DNA of 61,696 nucleotides. Source: Bacillota bacterium (GTDB lineage Bacteria; Bacillota; Clostridia; Peptostreptococcales; Acidaminobacteraceae). This document shows, in pieces, positions 15,926-25,087 of this stretch. The notes under the pieces are model-generated. The model did not search any database. It was not told the origin of the DNA and saw only the letters and a list, made by a program, of their open reading frames with translations. Location: the NCBI GenBank assembly GCA_030529225.1, contig JAUMXH010000012.1:1-61696 (forward strand), in the 5' to 3' direction. The translations under genes were made by a program, and so were the position numbers. The stretch's first letter is position 1; each line of letters opens with the position of its first letter.

Positions 15926-16984
15926 ATGGGGTTACCTCAAATAAATTCGGATTTTAAATCAAAAGGAGTGAGTGCGATTAAGCGCTCCGGGCGAGGAATT
16001 ATCGCCCTTATTATCAAAGACGATACAGAAGGCACTTTTAAAGAGACGGTTTATAAGTCTATTACAGACATTGATTTTACTAAAATTTCACAGAGAAATT
16101 ACGAGTATCTGAAGCTGATTTATAAGTCAAGTCCGGCAAAGGTAATTGTGATGAATATAGGAAGCACAGGGCAAGTAAGTGATGCGCTTAAAAAGCTGAA
16201 ACATCTCAAGTTTAACTACCTTGTAATGCCTGCCGCCAGTCCGGAAGACACTTTGACTATCTCGACTTGGATAAAAGAACAGAGAGGGAAAAAGAAAACA
16301 TTTAAGGCAGTGCTTGGAAATTCAAAATCAGATCATGAAGCAATCATTAACTTCACTACAAAGAACATAAAGAGTGTTCTGTCTGAGACGGTTTTCAACA
16401 CAGTCGAATATACTGCGAGAATCGCAGGGGTTCTCGCTTCTTTGGACTTGTCTCGCTCTTCAACTTTTTATGAACTTGATGACATCGTGAGTATCGAAGT
16501 GCACGAAGATCCTGATGCAGCAATTGATCGCGGCGAGCTTATTATTATCTTTGATGGGGACGCGTTCAAAATTGGACGCGGGGTCAATTCTTTTACAAGC
16601 TTTACTACGGAAAAAGGGCAAGACTTTTCGAAAATTAAGATTGTTGAGGGAATTGATTTATACAATGATGACATCAGAGATGCGTTTGAAAAGTCATATG
16701 TTGGAAAGTTTAGAAACGATTACGATAACAAGCAATCTTTTGTGGCCGCAATCAACGGCTATATAAAGTCCATTGAAGGAGATATTCTGGATAAAAACGC
16801 TGATAATTACTGCGAGATTGATGTGGAAGCTCAAAGAGCTTATCTAGAAGAAAAAGGAATCTCTACAGAGAAGATGGACGAACTCAACATCAAAACATAT
16901 AACACGGGCTCGCATCTTTTTGTGTGCAACCATGTTAAGTTCGTGGATGCAATGGAAGACATGGATCTTATCACTTACTTATAG
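15926..16984 (+). CDS. Contractile tail sheath protein (XkdK)
   Basis: Outer sheath that contracts to drive the tube into the cell. 352 residues, close to PBSX XkdK. The N-terminus GLPQINSDFKSKGVSAIKRSGRGIIALII is typical, as is the C-terminus NTGSHLFVCNHVKFVDAMEDMD, which supplies interlocking strands. It shows the phage has a myovirus-type tail, as Mu does, though the sequence is of the PBSX kind. RBS TTAGGAGGAAG upstream. Confidence 0.93.
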   Translation: MGLPQINSDFKSKGVSAIKRSGRGIIALIIKDDTEGTFKETVYKSITDIDFTKISQRNYEYLKLIYKSSPAKVIVMNIGSTGQVSDALKKLKHLKFNYLVMPAASPEDTLTISTWIKEQRGKKKTFKAVLGNSKSDHEAIINFTTKNIKSVLSETVFNTVEYTARIAGVLASLDLSRSSTFYELDDIVSIEVHEDPDAAIDRGELIIIFDGDAFKIGRGVNSFTSFTTEKGQDFSKIKIVEGIDLYNDDIRDAFEKSYVGKFRNDYDNKQSFVAAINGYIKSIEGDILDKNADNYCEIDVEAQRAYLEEKGISTEKMDELNIKTYNTGSHLFVCNHVKFVDAMEDMDLITYL

Positions 16985-16993
16985 GAGGCGAAA

Positions 16994-17431
16994 ATGGCAG
17001 AAAGGATAAGAGGGAATGAAATTCTCACAGGCTCTTATGGTGAGGTTTGGATTGACGGAGAAAAAGTCTTTGAACTTTCAAAGATTGAGGTCAAGGTTGT
17101 AATCAACAGGGAAGATGTACAATTAGGGCTTGATGTTGATAGCAACATGGTGGGGCTCAAAGGAGAGTACACAATCGGAATTAAGAAAGTCTTTTCGCGC
17201 TGGAACAAGTATCTTGAACTCATCAAAAAAGGCATCGATGTAAGAATGGATATTATGACTAAGCTAAAAGACCCTAATGCACGCGGTGGGCAGATGGAAC
17301 GGTATGCGATTGGTAACTGCTGGCTCAATGAAATCCCTGTCGCAACTTATGAAATGGGTAACCTCATCGAAGAAGAAGTGTCGGGTGGATTTACGCCTAG
17401 CGATCTAATCAATCTGGATAAAATAGCGTAG
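16994..17431 (+). CDS. Tail tube protein (XkdM)
   Basis: 145 residues. The opening RGNEILTGSYGEVWIDGEKVFELSKIEVKV and the later DPNARGGQMERYAIGNCWLNE match the XkdM/YqbM tube family. It polymerises to the inner tube. It follows the sheath gene by 9 bases with ATAGGAGGCG as ribosome site. Confidence 0.92.
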   Translation: MAERIRGNEILTGSYGEVWIDGEKVFELSKIEVKVVINREDVQLGLDVDSNMVGLKGEYTIGIKKVFSRWNKYLELIKKGIDVRMDIMTKLKDPNARGGQMERYAIGNCWLNEIPVATYEMGNLIEEEVSGGFTPSDLINLDKIA

Positions 17432-17440
17432 GAGGAGCGT

Positions 17441-17830
17441 ATGAATAACAAGGAAAATCTGAGCAGCTTCATACAAAAAGCGGCTCAAAGGCTTGAGGCT
17501 AAGAAGGTTGTAAAACACCAGGAACTCTATGTTCCATCAATTGATGAAAAAATCAAAATCAGAAACCTCACAAAAGATGAAATCACAGAATGTTTCGAGA
17601 TGGAGGATAGTATCAAGTCGGACAATTATAGCATCTATTTAGCTGTCGTTGAACCTGACCTTCGGGAGGTTGCTAAGGAGTTAAAGTCGAGAGGTCAGAT
17701 TACAGAGTTCGTTGATGTTGTTGATATTTTCAACATGCAAGATAGAACATCGATTGTAAAAGAAGTTATGAAACTCAGTGAAGTAATCTCGGACAAAAGA
17801 GTAGAAGTGATTGAACACCTAAAAAACTAA
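17441..17830 (+). CDS. Tail assembly chaperone, zero-frame product (XkdN-like)
   Basis: 129 residues. It binds the tape measure during tail assembly. Sequence features: QELYVPSIDEKIKIRNLTKDEITEC near 27-51 and a helical C-terminus (IVKEVMKLSEVISDKRVEVIEH). The last sense codons are CTA AAA AAC before TAA, which contain a slippery heptamer allowing a -1 shift into the extension at 17827-17982. Such a pair of products is the rule for phage tail chaperones. RBS GTAGGAGGAG. Confidence 0.88.
   Translation: MNNKENLSSFIQKAAQRLEAKKVVKHQELYVPSIDEKIKIRNLTKDEITECFEMEDSIKSDNYSIYLAVVEPDLREVAKELKSRGQITEFVDVVDIFNMQDRTSIVKEVMKLSEVISDKRVEVIEHLKN
17821..17827 (+). promoter_or_regulatory. -1 frameshift slippery heptamer A AAA AAC
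   Basis: The heptamer A AAA AAC is in the correct phase for simultaneous slippage (zero frame CTA AAA AAC TAA). The -1 frame is open from here to TAG at 17980-17982. A small stem AGTGG/CCACT (17847-17851, 17859-17863) lies 19 bases downstream, a little far to be a classical stimulator. Confidence 0.8.
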
Positions 17831-17982
17831 TTAGGCGAGATGGCGAAGTGGCAATGCTCCACTATTACACGCAGCGGGGCTTTACCCTCGATTGGTTTTT
17901 TAGTCTCTCTTCCATTGAGAAGATGTTCTACTACGCAAGCATGGACGTAGCCCTAGAAGACAGGGCTACGTTTTTTAAATAG
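17827..17982 (+). CDS. -1 frame extension of the tail assembly chaperone
   Basis: The -1 frame encodes 51 residues after the slip: LIRRDGEVAMLHYYTQRGFT, then LDWFFSLSSIEKMFYYASMD and a short end. This matches the second domain of Bacillota tail chaperones, which typically begins around RDGE..ML.YY..G and has no start codon of its own. The fused product would be 180 residues. It lies directly before the tape measure gene, the usual position. Without the shift these 150 bases would be unexplained. Confidence 0.85.
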   Translation, partial: LIRRDGEVAMLHYYTQRGFTLDWFFSLSSIEKMFYYASMDVALEDRATFFK

Positions 17983-17991
17983 GAGAAAAAA

Positions 17992-20022
17992 ATGAGCGTA
18001 AAAGGATCTATAGGGATTAAGGACAATGTCACAGCTGTCTTGCAATCAGTAAAAAAAGAACAGGCCAGGTTTAGAAAAGACGTTGAAGAGACAAGAAAGG
18101 CCATGCAGCAGGCTTATGACAAAAAAAGAGAGCTTCGGATAAATGCCTCTCCTGCTATGAAATCAATCAAGAAGGTCACTGAAAGACTAGCTCCTTTTCG
18201 TAAGAAACTTGTAAAAGCAGTAGCAATCAAGGATCTTACGAAATCCAAGCTAAGTGCGATAAGAGCGAAGATGAAAGCTGTCGGAGCAATGAGCGTAAAG
18301 CCTGTTGTTAGTTTGAAGAACAAAGCTGCTGCCGGGATTTCTAAAGTGAAAGGAATGCTCTCATCTTTACTAAAATCAGTTGCCATTCCTGTTACGCTTG
18401 CAATTGCGGGCGGCGCTGTGGGTGTCAGCAAGGCTCTTTCCGCCGGAATGGAGCTGGAGCAGCAACAAATATCGATGGAGCATTTTATCGGTGCTACAAA
18501 TAAGGATTTAGGCATTGCCGAGGTCAAGAAAGTTGCAGAAAACTTCACGAAAGAGCTCAGAGAAAACGCAAATGCGACACCTTTTGAAACAGGTGAAGTA
18601 ATTCAAGCCGGTTCCAGGGCAATTGCGATTGCAAATGGGAATACAGCGGAAGCCATGGGGCTTGTAAAGCTGGCTGAAGACATGGCTGCAGCAAGCGGTG
18701 GGACAAAGGATATCTCCCAGGCTATTGAAGCTCTTGCTGATGCAAAAATGGGCGAAATGGAGCGCTTGAAGGAGTTTGGGTTTAAGGTTTCTGCTGACGA
18801 GTTTGGTCAAAAAGGATTCGAGGGTATCGCTGAAGATCTGGGCGCTTTCTATGGAGGCGCGAGTGAAAAGCTTGCGAAGTCGGGAGCCGGCATCTTATCA
18901 ACTATCAAAGGAAAATTAAAAAGCAGCTTTGCAGATTTTGGACTCAACCTGGTAAACAAATTGAAGCCGACTTTTGAAAAAGTAGTTGACTTAATTGATA
19001 AGACTGCTCCTTTTTTTGAAGAATTCGGTGAAAAGATGGCTTCAGGGATTGAGAGAGGAGTTAACTTAGTTGTTGATTTTATTCCTGTTTTAAAAGGTGT
19101 TTTTGATTCGTTTAAACCGGTTGCGATGAAACTTCATCAAGCCATTGTGCCGGTCGTCCAAAGCATAATGAACACACTGAAGGTTGTTATTCCTTCAGTA
19201 ATACCTGTCATTCAGAGTGTTGTGAGTACCGTAACTGATATCTTTCAAAAAGCAAGCCCGATTATCTCCGCAATCGTTGAAGTAATTGGCACGACTATTT
19301 CCACTCTCGCTCCTGTTTTTCAAACAATCTTTGATTCCATCGGCTCAAAGGTCGGAGAGGTCATCGGCTTCATCTCTGAAAGGATGGGTTTTATCCAGGA
19401 AATCTTTGAATTTGTTATGCCGGTTGTTTCCGACGTTCTTAGCACCGCCTGGAGCATTATGGAGCCAATCTTAAGCACAATGATAACAGTCTTTAAGGCT
19501 GTTTGGGAAGTTATTGAATTTGTTTTCCCCGCGATAAAATCAGTTATTTCTACTGTTTGGGGAGTTTTAAAACCAATCTTTGATGCGATAGCTGATGCAT
19601 TGACCTGGGTCGGTGAAGCAGTAGAAAGTATCATTGGATGGTTCGGGGATGTGTTCCACGGTGTTTTTGATTCCCCGGCGGAAGGAGCCTTGAAATCCTC
19701 GTCTCCGGGAGAAAACGCTAGAGGTACGGACAACTGGCGTGGGGGTCTCACTTGGGTAGGAGAAGAAGGTCCGGAGCTTATGGAAGTTCCTAAAGGCTCA
19801 AGAATCTTGCCAAACAAGGCATCGACACGCTTAATGAGTAATAACCCTCTTCCCGTTCCAAATCATACAGTGAATCAAACGAGTGTGGATAAACGAACGA
19901 ACATAAACATTACAATTCCAAAATTGTCTGATAGCATTGTGGTAAGAGAAGAGGCTGACATTGATCGTATTGGTGAAAGTATAGTGAAAAGGCTCAGCAT
20001 TAGCAAGCTTATCACTGCATGA
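17992..20022 (+). CDS. Tail tape measure protein (XkdO-like)
   Basis: 676 residues. It sets tail length and is delivered with DNA. N-terminal 1-110 is basic and helical; about 130-160 is hydrophobic (IPVTLAIAGGAVGVSKAL) followed by the conserved GMELEQQQISMEHFIGATN. A long run of hydrophobic helical repeats (VVPVVQSIMNTL, VIPVIQSVVSTV) fills 380-560. The C-terminus carries GGLTWVGEEGPELMEVPKGS, a common tape-measure ending. At roughly 1.5 angstrom per residue it predicts a fairly short tail of about 100 nm. RBS TAGGAGAAA. Confidence 0.92.
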   Translation: MSVKGSIGIKDNVTAVLQSVKKEQARFRKDVEETRKAMQQAYDKKRELRINASPAMKSIKKVTERLAPFRKKLVKAVAIKDLTKSKLSAIRAKMKAVGAMSVKPVVSLKNKAAAGISKVKGMLSSLLKSVAIPVTLAIAGGAVGVSKALSAGMELEQQQISMEHFIGATNKDLGIAEVKKVAENFTKELRENANATPFETGEVIQAGSRAIAIANGNTAEAMGLVKLAEDMAAASGGTKDISQAIEALADAKMGEMERLKEFGFKVSADEFGQKGFEGIAEDLGAFYGGASEKLAKSGAGILSTIKGKLKSSFADFGLNLVNKLKPTFEKVVDLIDKTAPFFEEFGEKMASGIERGVNLVVDFIPVLKGVFDSFKPVAMKLHQAIVPVVQSIMNTLKVVIPSVIPVIQSVVSTVTDIFQKASPIISAIVEVIGTTISTLAPVFQTIFDSIGSKVGEVIGFISERMGFIQEIFEFVMPVVSDVLSTAWSIMEPILSTMITVFKAVWEVIEFVFPAIKSVISTVWGVLKPIFDAIADALTWVGEAVESIIGWFGDVFHGVFDSPAEGALKSSSPGENARGTDNWRGGLTWVGEEGPELMEVPKGSRILPNKASTRLMSNNPLPVPNHTVNQTSVDKRTNINITIPKLSDSIVVREEADIDRIGESIVKRLSISKLITA

Positions 20023-20030
20023 GGTGGGTT

Positions 20031-20696
20031 ATGAAAATAGAACTGTCATTTAACAATCGGGAGGAAAGTTTTGTATTACCGGTCCCTCCGCCAACCATTG
20101 AGATTTCTGAGGCTTCGTTCAACGAAAAAATAAGGATTGTCAACCTCGGGGAAATCAACTTAATTGGTAAAAGAGGACTTATTCTCTTATCGATAAGCTC
20201 GTTTTTCCCGGGAAAAAACTCCCCTCACCGTAGGCGTGCGACAAAAGAGGCGATTGAATATAAGAGTTTGATTCAAAAATGGAAGAGGAGTGGCAAACCC
20301 ATCAGAGTAATCATTTCCGATGCGGAAATCAATCTTCCGATGGCGATTGAAAATTTTGTATACACTGTCACGGAAGGCTCCGGGGATATTAAGTACACTT
20401 TAGAACTTGCAGAATACAGGTTCTTGAAGGCTAGTAGAGTCATTGAGAGAAAAATTGAACCTAAAACAGGGCTGAAAGAGAGAGTAAGCCTAAAACCTTC
20501 ATCAAAGGAACACATCGTTAAACCTGGGGATAGTTTGTGGGCGATTGCGATGAAACATCTAGGGGATGGCAACAAATTCAAAATGATTTATGATGTGAAC
20601 AAAGACTTGATTGACAGCAGAAATCAAAATGCTCCGAAGTACACAATTTATGCAGGGCAAAGGCTGGTGATTCCAAATGAAGCTAATCATAAATAA
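20031..20696 (+). CDS. LysM baseplate/tail protein (XkdP-like)
   Basis: 221 residues from ATG 20031, preferred because GAGGTGGG precedes it. The first half is beta-rich (FVLPVPPPTIEIS is typical of XkdP). The C-terminus (about 165-218) is a LysM domain: HIVKPGDSLWAIAMKHLGDG and YTIYAGQRLVIP. XkdP-type proteins link tail tube and baseplate; LysM may touch peptidoglycan. It overlaps the tape measure end only if the upstream ATG 20019 is used, and overlaps the next gene by 20 bases. Confidence 0.88.
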   Translation: MKIELSFNNREESFVLPVPPPTIEISEASFNEKIRIVNLGEINLIGKRGLILLSISSFFPGKNSPHRRRATKEAIEYKSLIQKWKRSGKPIRVIISDAEINLPMAIENFVYTVTEGSGDIKYTLELAEYRFLKASRVIERKIEPKTGLKERVSLKPSSKEHIVKPGDSLWAIAMKHLGDGNKFKMIYDVNKDLIDSRNQNAPKYTIYAGQRLVIPNEANHK

Positions 20697-21603
20697 CAGA
20701 AACTTGTCACAACTTTGCTCCAAAATGATCTGGTCGGGCGATGAGTTTAACGTTGTCAGAAAGTTGCGATTTGACGTTGCTTGGAGTAAAGTTGACTACT
20801 ACCTAAAGATTCTTAATGTTGAGATTAAAGAAGGAGATACAGTCTTTTTCAAGACCGATGAAGATAAGATTTTGTTTCGGGGTGTGATTATTGACATTTC
20901 TCATTCTGAGTCCGGTTCTTCTCTATCCTTTACAGCCTTTGATTACATGTTTTATGTCAATAACTCAGACATCAATCTTGTCTCAGACTCGACTGCAGAA
21001 AATATTACCGCCCAAATTTGCTCGCAACTTGGAATCAAGCACGGAAGCCTTGCTCAAACAAACATTCAGCAATATCAAGCGTTCTTATCTGTCAAAGCGT
21101 ACAAAGCAATCATAAAAGCATATTCCTTTGCCTCAAATAAGACCGGCAAAAAATATATGCCTATCATGGATGATGATAAGCTTACGGTTATCGAAAAAGG
21201 ACAAGATAGTGGCGTGGTATTGGATGAAGATTACAACTTAACAGATGCAAGCTATAAAGTTTCGCTTAGTAAACTGGTGAACAAGGTTTTAGTTCTTTCC
21301 GCCGACGGGGTGATTCTCGATACAATTATTGATGAGAATTTAAAGCGATACGGAATTGTGCAGAAAACAGTCACAGAAGACAGAGACAAAGCGAAAGCTA
21401 TGCTGCATGGGGCGGAAAGGACTATCAATGTCTCCGCAATAGGTGATATTAGAGCAATCAGTGGAAGGAGTCTTATGTATATTGATCCTGACACAAAGAA
21501 AAAAGTGAAGTTCTACATTTCATCTGACTCGCATACCTTTACAGATTCGAGTGAAGTGATGAATCTTGAGCTTGTCCTTGAGAATGTGATGGATGAAGGG
21601 TAA
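20677..21603 (+). CDS. Baseplate hub protein (XkdQ / gpD-like)
   Basis: 308 residues. Similar to XkdQ/YqbQ: KLRFDVAWS near 23-31, GDTVFFKTDEDKILFRGVIIDI near 47-68, then ISGRSLMYIDPDTKKKVKFYI and SDSHTFTDSSEVMNLELVLE at the C-terminus, as in gpD/gp27-type hubs. It forms the hub ring at the tube tip. The order XkdP-XkdQ-XkdR-XkdS is preserved. Confidence 0.85.
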   Translation: MKLIINNRNLSQLCSKMIWSGDEFNVVRKLRFDVAWSKVDYYLKILNVEIKEGDTVFFKTDEDKILFRGVIIDISHSESGSSLSFTAFDYMFYVNNSDINLVSDSTAENITAQICSQLGIKHGSLAQTNIQQYQAFLSVKAYKAIIKAYSFASNKTGKKYMPIMDDDKLTVIEKGQDSGVVLDEDYNLTDASYKVSLSKLVNKVLVLSADGVILDTIIDENLKRYGIVQKTVTEDRDKAKAMLHGAERTINVSAIGDIRAISGRSLMYIDPDTKKKVKFYISSDSHTFTDSSEVMNLELVLENVMDEG

Positions 21604-21614
21604 AGGAGAACGAT

Positions 21615-21851
21615 ATGCAAGAAAATTGGGCTACGCGGATGATTGCGTTATTTGGAACAGAGCAGCCCGAATCAACAATTCTATTTGCGAAACTGGTCTC
21701 AAACAGCCCGCTTAGTATCTCAATCAATAATCAGGTTATTGATAGATTCGTGTATAAGCTAGAAAGCGCAAAGGGCCTCTTGAATAACGATTCTCTTATT
21801 GTTGTTAGGCAGCAAAATGAGTTTTATATTTTAGGGAAGGTAGAGAGATGA
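21615..21851 (+). CDS. XkdR-like (DUF2577) baseplate protein
   Basis: 78 residues, small beta-barrel-like sequence (ESTILFAKLVSNSPLSISIN, ending NEFYILGKVER). DUF2577/XkdR proteins lie between the hub and gp25-like genes, and some act as tail spike adaptors. Overlaps the next gene by 4 bases. RBS AAAGGAGAACG. Confidence 0.75.
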   Translation: MQENWATRMIALFGTEQPESTILFAKLVSNSPLSISINNQVIDRFVYKLESAKGLLNNDSLIVVRQQNEFYILGKVER

Positions 21852-22279
21852 GTATTTTTCCATTTTTTAAAGATTCTCCGGCAGAGAAGGAGCAGCTTGA
21901 AATCTTTAAAGAGTACGCTTATGATTTTGAGACAAACGCATTCCTTAAAAGGAACGGTAGAGAATATCTTGTTCATGGCGATGAAGCCTTAAAGATATGG
22001 ATTCGAAAGGCCCTTTTGACAGAACGGTATAAATTCAAGGCGTATGATGATTCTTTTGGTAGCGAACTCAATTCCCTTGTTGGGATGACTGTTGATATCG
22101 ATATCGTTCGTGTTGAAATAAAAAGAATGATTACAGAAGCTCTCTTGGTTAACCCATACATTTTGGAAGTTGATGATTTCAGAATTTTTGAAGACTCAAA
22201 GAAAAGAGAAGTGTCGTTTTCTGTGAAGACAATTTACAGTGATTTTAAGTTTGAATTGGAGAATGCATATGGACTTTAG
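21848..22279 (+). CDS. XkdS-like (DUF2634, gp25 fold) baseplate wedge
   Basis: 143 residues. The segments ALKIWIRKALLTERYKFKAYDDSFGSEL (about 45-72) and VNPYILEVDDFRIFED (about 100-115) are typical of DUF2634/gp25-type wedge proteins, which nucleate sheath assembly. It overlaps baseplate J by 11 bases. Confidence 0.87.
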   Translation: MSIFPFFKDSPAEKEQLEIFKEYAYDFETNAFLKRNGREYLVHGDEALKIWIRKALLTERYKFKAYDDSFGSELNSLVGMTVDIDIVRVEIKRMITEALLVNPYILEVDDFRIFEDSKKREVSFSVKTIYSDFKFELENAYGL

Positions 22280-23324
22280 TTATGAAAGCATCAAGGAAAG
22301 AATCAAAAAACGACTTCAAAATCAATCGAGCAAAACGGAGGGCTCATTTGCTATGGATGTTGTGAATGCAATTTCTTATGAGGTCGCTGAATTGGTTGCG
22401 ATGAAAGTAGATACGATTGTTGATTCCGTGATGATTGACACAGCAACAGGCTTTGAACTGGATAGAAAGGCTGCTGAGTTCGTCACAGAGAGAAATAAAG
22501 AAAATGCGGCGCTTGGAAAAGTTAAGTTTTCCGGAACAGAGGGCACTGTAATCTATAAAGGCACCATTCTTTTGAGCACATCAGGAGTTGAGTATGAAAC
22601 TTTGTCTGATGTTGTGATAACTGAAGAAGGCTTTGTGTTTGCAGATATTAAATGCGGAAAAACGGGTGCGTTCGGCAATGCGGAAGTAAATACCATCATA
22701 ACTTTTAAAAATAGTTTAAATGGTGTTTCAAGCGTTGTTAATGAAGCGCCGGTTTCGGGGGGGACAGATCGGGAAAAGGACGATGCTTTTCGTGAAAGAA
22801 TAATTGAAACAAAGCGAAGGCCTGTAGTGAGCGGGAACAAGAACTACTATAAGAAACTTGCAAAAGAAATCTCTGGAGTTTTAAAAGCAGAAGTGATTCC
22901 ACTTGCAAACGGCCCGGGGACAGTGAAGCTCATTCTTTTATCGAATAACTACGACGCGGTTGATTCCATCATCTTAGGCAAAGTAAAAGAGCATATTGAA
23001 AAACACAGGCTCATAGGTGCAACTGTGGAAGTTGTTTCCGCTATCCCAAAGGTTCTGAACATTAAGGCTACAATTAAGCTTCAAAGCGGTTATCACAGTT
23101 CAAGTATCCAGGAGAAACTTCAAGAAAAAATGAATGAGTATATTAGAGAAATCGCATTTGATGTTGCAGAGCCGCTTTCTTTTTACAAAGTTGGCGAAAT
23201 CCTCTTTAAGGTTCCCGGAGTTCAGGATATCGTTGACTACACAGTAAATGGGGGGAAAGAAAGTTTAACACAAGCACAAAATGAGTTCTTTAAGCTCGGA
23301 GAGGTACTTGTCAATGTCAGTTAA
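22269..23324 (+). CDS. Baseplate J protein (XkdT)
   Basis: 351 residues from ATG 22269 with GGAG nine bases upstream. Baseplate_J features: ATGFELDRKAAEFV near 60-75, AVVSGN-type RPVVSGNKNYYKKLAKEISGV near 190-210, and YKVGEILFKVPGVQDIVDYTVNG near the C-terminus. It is the wedge that links gp25 to tail fibres. Overlaps XkdU by 11 bases. Confidence 0.93.
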   Translation: MDFSYESIKERIKKRLQNQSSKTEGSFAMDVVNAISYEVAELVAMKVDTIVDSVMIDTATGFELDRKAAEFVTERNKENAALGKVKFSGTEGTVIYKGTILLSTSGVEYETLSDVVITEEGFVFADIKCGKTGAFGNAEVNTIITFKNSLNGVSSVVNEAPVSGGTDREKDDAFRERIIETKRRPVVSGNKNYYKKLAKEISGVLKAEVIPLANGPGTVKLILLSNNYDAVDSIILGKVKEHIEKHRLIGATVEVVSAIPKVLNIKATIKLQSGYHSSSIQEKLQEKMNEYIREIAFDVAEPLSFYKVGEILFKVPGVQDIVDYTVNGGKESLTQAQNEFFKLGEVLVNVS

Positions 23325-23997
23325 AAAGAAAAGTCTACTTCCGGGATATGTTCTTAAAAATGAAACAATAAACGACATCTTTAATGCTGTGGATGCAGAG
23401 TTCGAACTGATTGAAGAACACTTGGAAAAGCTGAAAACCGAACTGAATATGGCCACGGCAAACAATCTGCTTTCCAGGTATGAAGATATTTTTGAACTTC
23501 CTACAGTAGGAGCTAGAAAAGAAAGAATTTTCAAACTTCTTTCTAAGGTCAATATGCAAATGTCCGCTACGGTTCCTGAGATTACAGCGTTTTTAGAGCA
23601 ACTGTCCAAACGAAAAGTAAAAATCATTGAATTCTTCTCAGAATACAGATTCGATGTTTTTATTACCATTCTTCCTGAAGACAATGCCCGCTTGCTTGAC
23701 ATTCTATTTGATCAAATAGAAACAGTAAAGCCTGCTCATCTACAGTTCAGACTTGTTGCTAATACTAAGCTTTTAAGTTTTAAAAATACAGATCGGGAAA
23801 GAAAGTCTGCTTTCAAGTTTGGACTAAAGAATTACAATTCAAAAACGCCGGGTCATTATCTAAACGGGGTTCATAAGCTTGATGGTTCTTATCAACTAAA
23901 TCAAGCTTTTGTCGGTAGTTTGGATTTATACTTACTTAGGATTTCAACAAGTTTCAACAATAAACACAGTGTGAGGATCATATTTAGAAATCAGTAA
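23314..23997 (+). CDS. XkdU-like (DUF2313) tail protein
   Basis: 227 residues from ATG 23314, since GGAGAGG lies upstream. Typical start LLPGYVLKNETINDIFNAVDAE and the RYEDIFELPTVGA block near 57-70 match XkdU/DUF2313 (Mu gp48-like). The last 70 residues (FGLKNYNSKTPGHYLNGVHKLDG) form an extra domain that often links to fibres. Confidence 0.88.
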   Translation: MSVKKKSLLPGYVLKNETINDIFNAVDAEFELIEEHLEKLKTELNMATANNLLSRYEDIFELPTVGARKERIFKLLSKVNMQMSATVPEITAFLEQLSKRKVKIIEFFSEYRFDVFITILPEDNARLLDILFDQIETVKPAHLQFRLVANTKLLSFKNTDRERKSAFKFGLKNYNSKTPGHYLNGVHKLDGSYQLNQAFVGSLDLYLLRISTSFNNKHSVRIIFRNQ

Positions 23998-24008
23998 AAG
24001 GAGAATCT

Positions 24009-24386
24009 ATGAATGCGATTGTAACTAGATATCGAAGAAAACAACTAGCTCAAGTCACTTCCGGGCTCACAATTTCTATCCCAAAAGTAAAATTTATTGC
24101 GTTTGGCGATGGGGGTTGTGAAGGCGGGGTTGTGAAGGCACCCTCGGAAGTACAAGCTGCTCTCTTCCACGAGGTGAAAAGATATGAGATAACAGAAAAA
24201 ACTTTGATGAATGAGGTGTCTGTTCGCTATCAAATTACCATTCCGGAAGCAGATTTGATCGGTACTAAAATCAATGAAGTTGCGCTAGTGGATGAAACAG
24301 GAAAGATTTGTGCGATTCAAACTTTTCAGGATAAAGTAAAAGACGAGGGTGTGAAGTTCATCTTTGAATTTGATGATGAATACTAG
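24009..24386 (+). CDS. Tail fibre N-terminal-type protein (DUF3751-like)
   Basis: 125 residues. The pattern KFIAFGDGG near 27-35, then ALFHEVKRYEITEKTLMNEVSVRYQI and GTKINEVALVDETG (about 85-98), is that of the phage tail-collar/fibre attachment domain. In many phages it is the N-terminus of one fibre; here it is a separate gene upstream of the fibre gene. Confidence 0.8.
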   Translation: MNAIVTRYRRKQLAQVTSGLTISIPKVKFIAFGDGGCEGGVVKAPSEVQAALFHEVKRYEITEKTLMNEVSVRYQITIPEADLIGTKINEVALVDETGKICAIQTFQDKVKDEGVKFIFEFDDEY

Positions 24387-24394
24387 GAGGGTTT

Positions 24395-25087
24395 ATGAAT
24401 TACGAAATCGAGCAGAGGCCAACATACAAGCGCGAAATTCGAAAACTTGAAAATAGTGATCCTGCATCCGCGGAAAACACATTCAATCCCCTCTTTTCTC
24501 AGATTATTAACAATATCGAGGCTGTGCTTCAAATGGCGGAAGAAAAGCTTAGTGAAAGCGAATTTGCAAACGAGAAGGAAAAATTTAAGAACCTTATAGA
24601 CAGCAAGTTTCCAAAGTCGGGAGGAACCATCTCCGGTAATCTTACAGTCGATGGAAAGATAATGTTTAACGATGTTGTTGGGATTGAAAAAAACGGAGAG
24701 GATAAACTTGTTTTGAAGTCGCCGGTTGTAATTGCCTCACAAGATGTTTTTGTTCAAAATGAGTTACAAACGAGTAATTTACAATCAAACAACCTTCGGG
24801 TTTCAGGAAAAGTGGATCTCCCATCTCGTTTTACTAAAAAGACAAGCAGGATCTCATCTTCAGGCTGGGAGAGTGTTTCCGGCCTCTATCCGAAACGCTA
24901 TAAACTGCTTATTGACGGACTCAAGGCCACAGATTTTGTTGATATCACAATCGATAAAAACTCGATGGAGATAGCGCAGAAAGCTGAGTTGTGCTCGACA
25001 ATTGAGGAGGCGGATGGTTTCGTTTACATCTACTCTAAAAATGTTCCAACATCGTCAATTAGTATAACTTACAAGGTGGTGATATAG
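24395..25087 (+). CDS. Tail fibre protein
   Basis: 230 residues. After a helical start (1-70) comes the fibre signature FPKSGGTISGNLTVDGKIMF near 72-91, common in trimeric tail fibres. The C-terminal 100 residues are beta-rich. RBS TAGGAGGG. It probably forms part of the receptor-binding apparatus with the next gene. Confidence 0.82.
   Translation: MNYEIEQRPTYKREIRKLENSDPASAENTFNPLFSQIINNIEAVLQMAEEKLSESEFANEKEKFKNLIDSKFPKSGGTISGNLTVDGKIMFNDVVGIEKNGEDKLVLKSPVVIASQDVFVQNELQTSNLQSNNLRVSGKVDLPSRFTKKTSRISSSGWESVSGLYPKRYKLLIDGLKATDFVDITIDKNSMEIAQKAELCSTIEEADGFVYIYSKNVPTSSISITYKVVI

Noticed and set aside
17831..17982. tRNA-like look of the segment after the tail chaperone (GATGGCGAAGTGGCAATGC)
   Set aside because: No cloverleaf with acceptor pairing or T-loop could be drawn, and the -1 frame explains the segment as coding.
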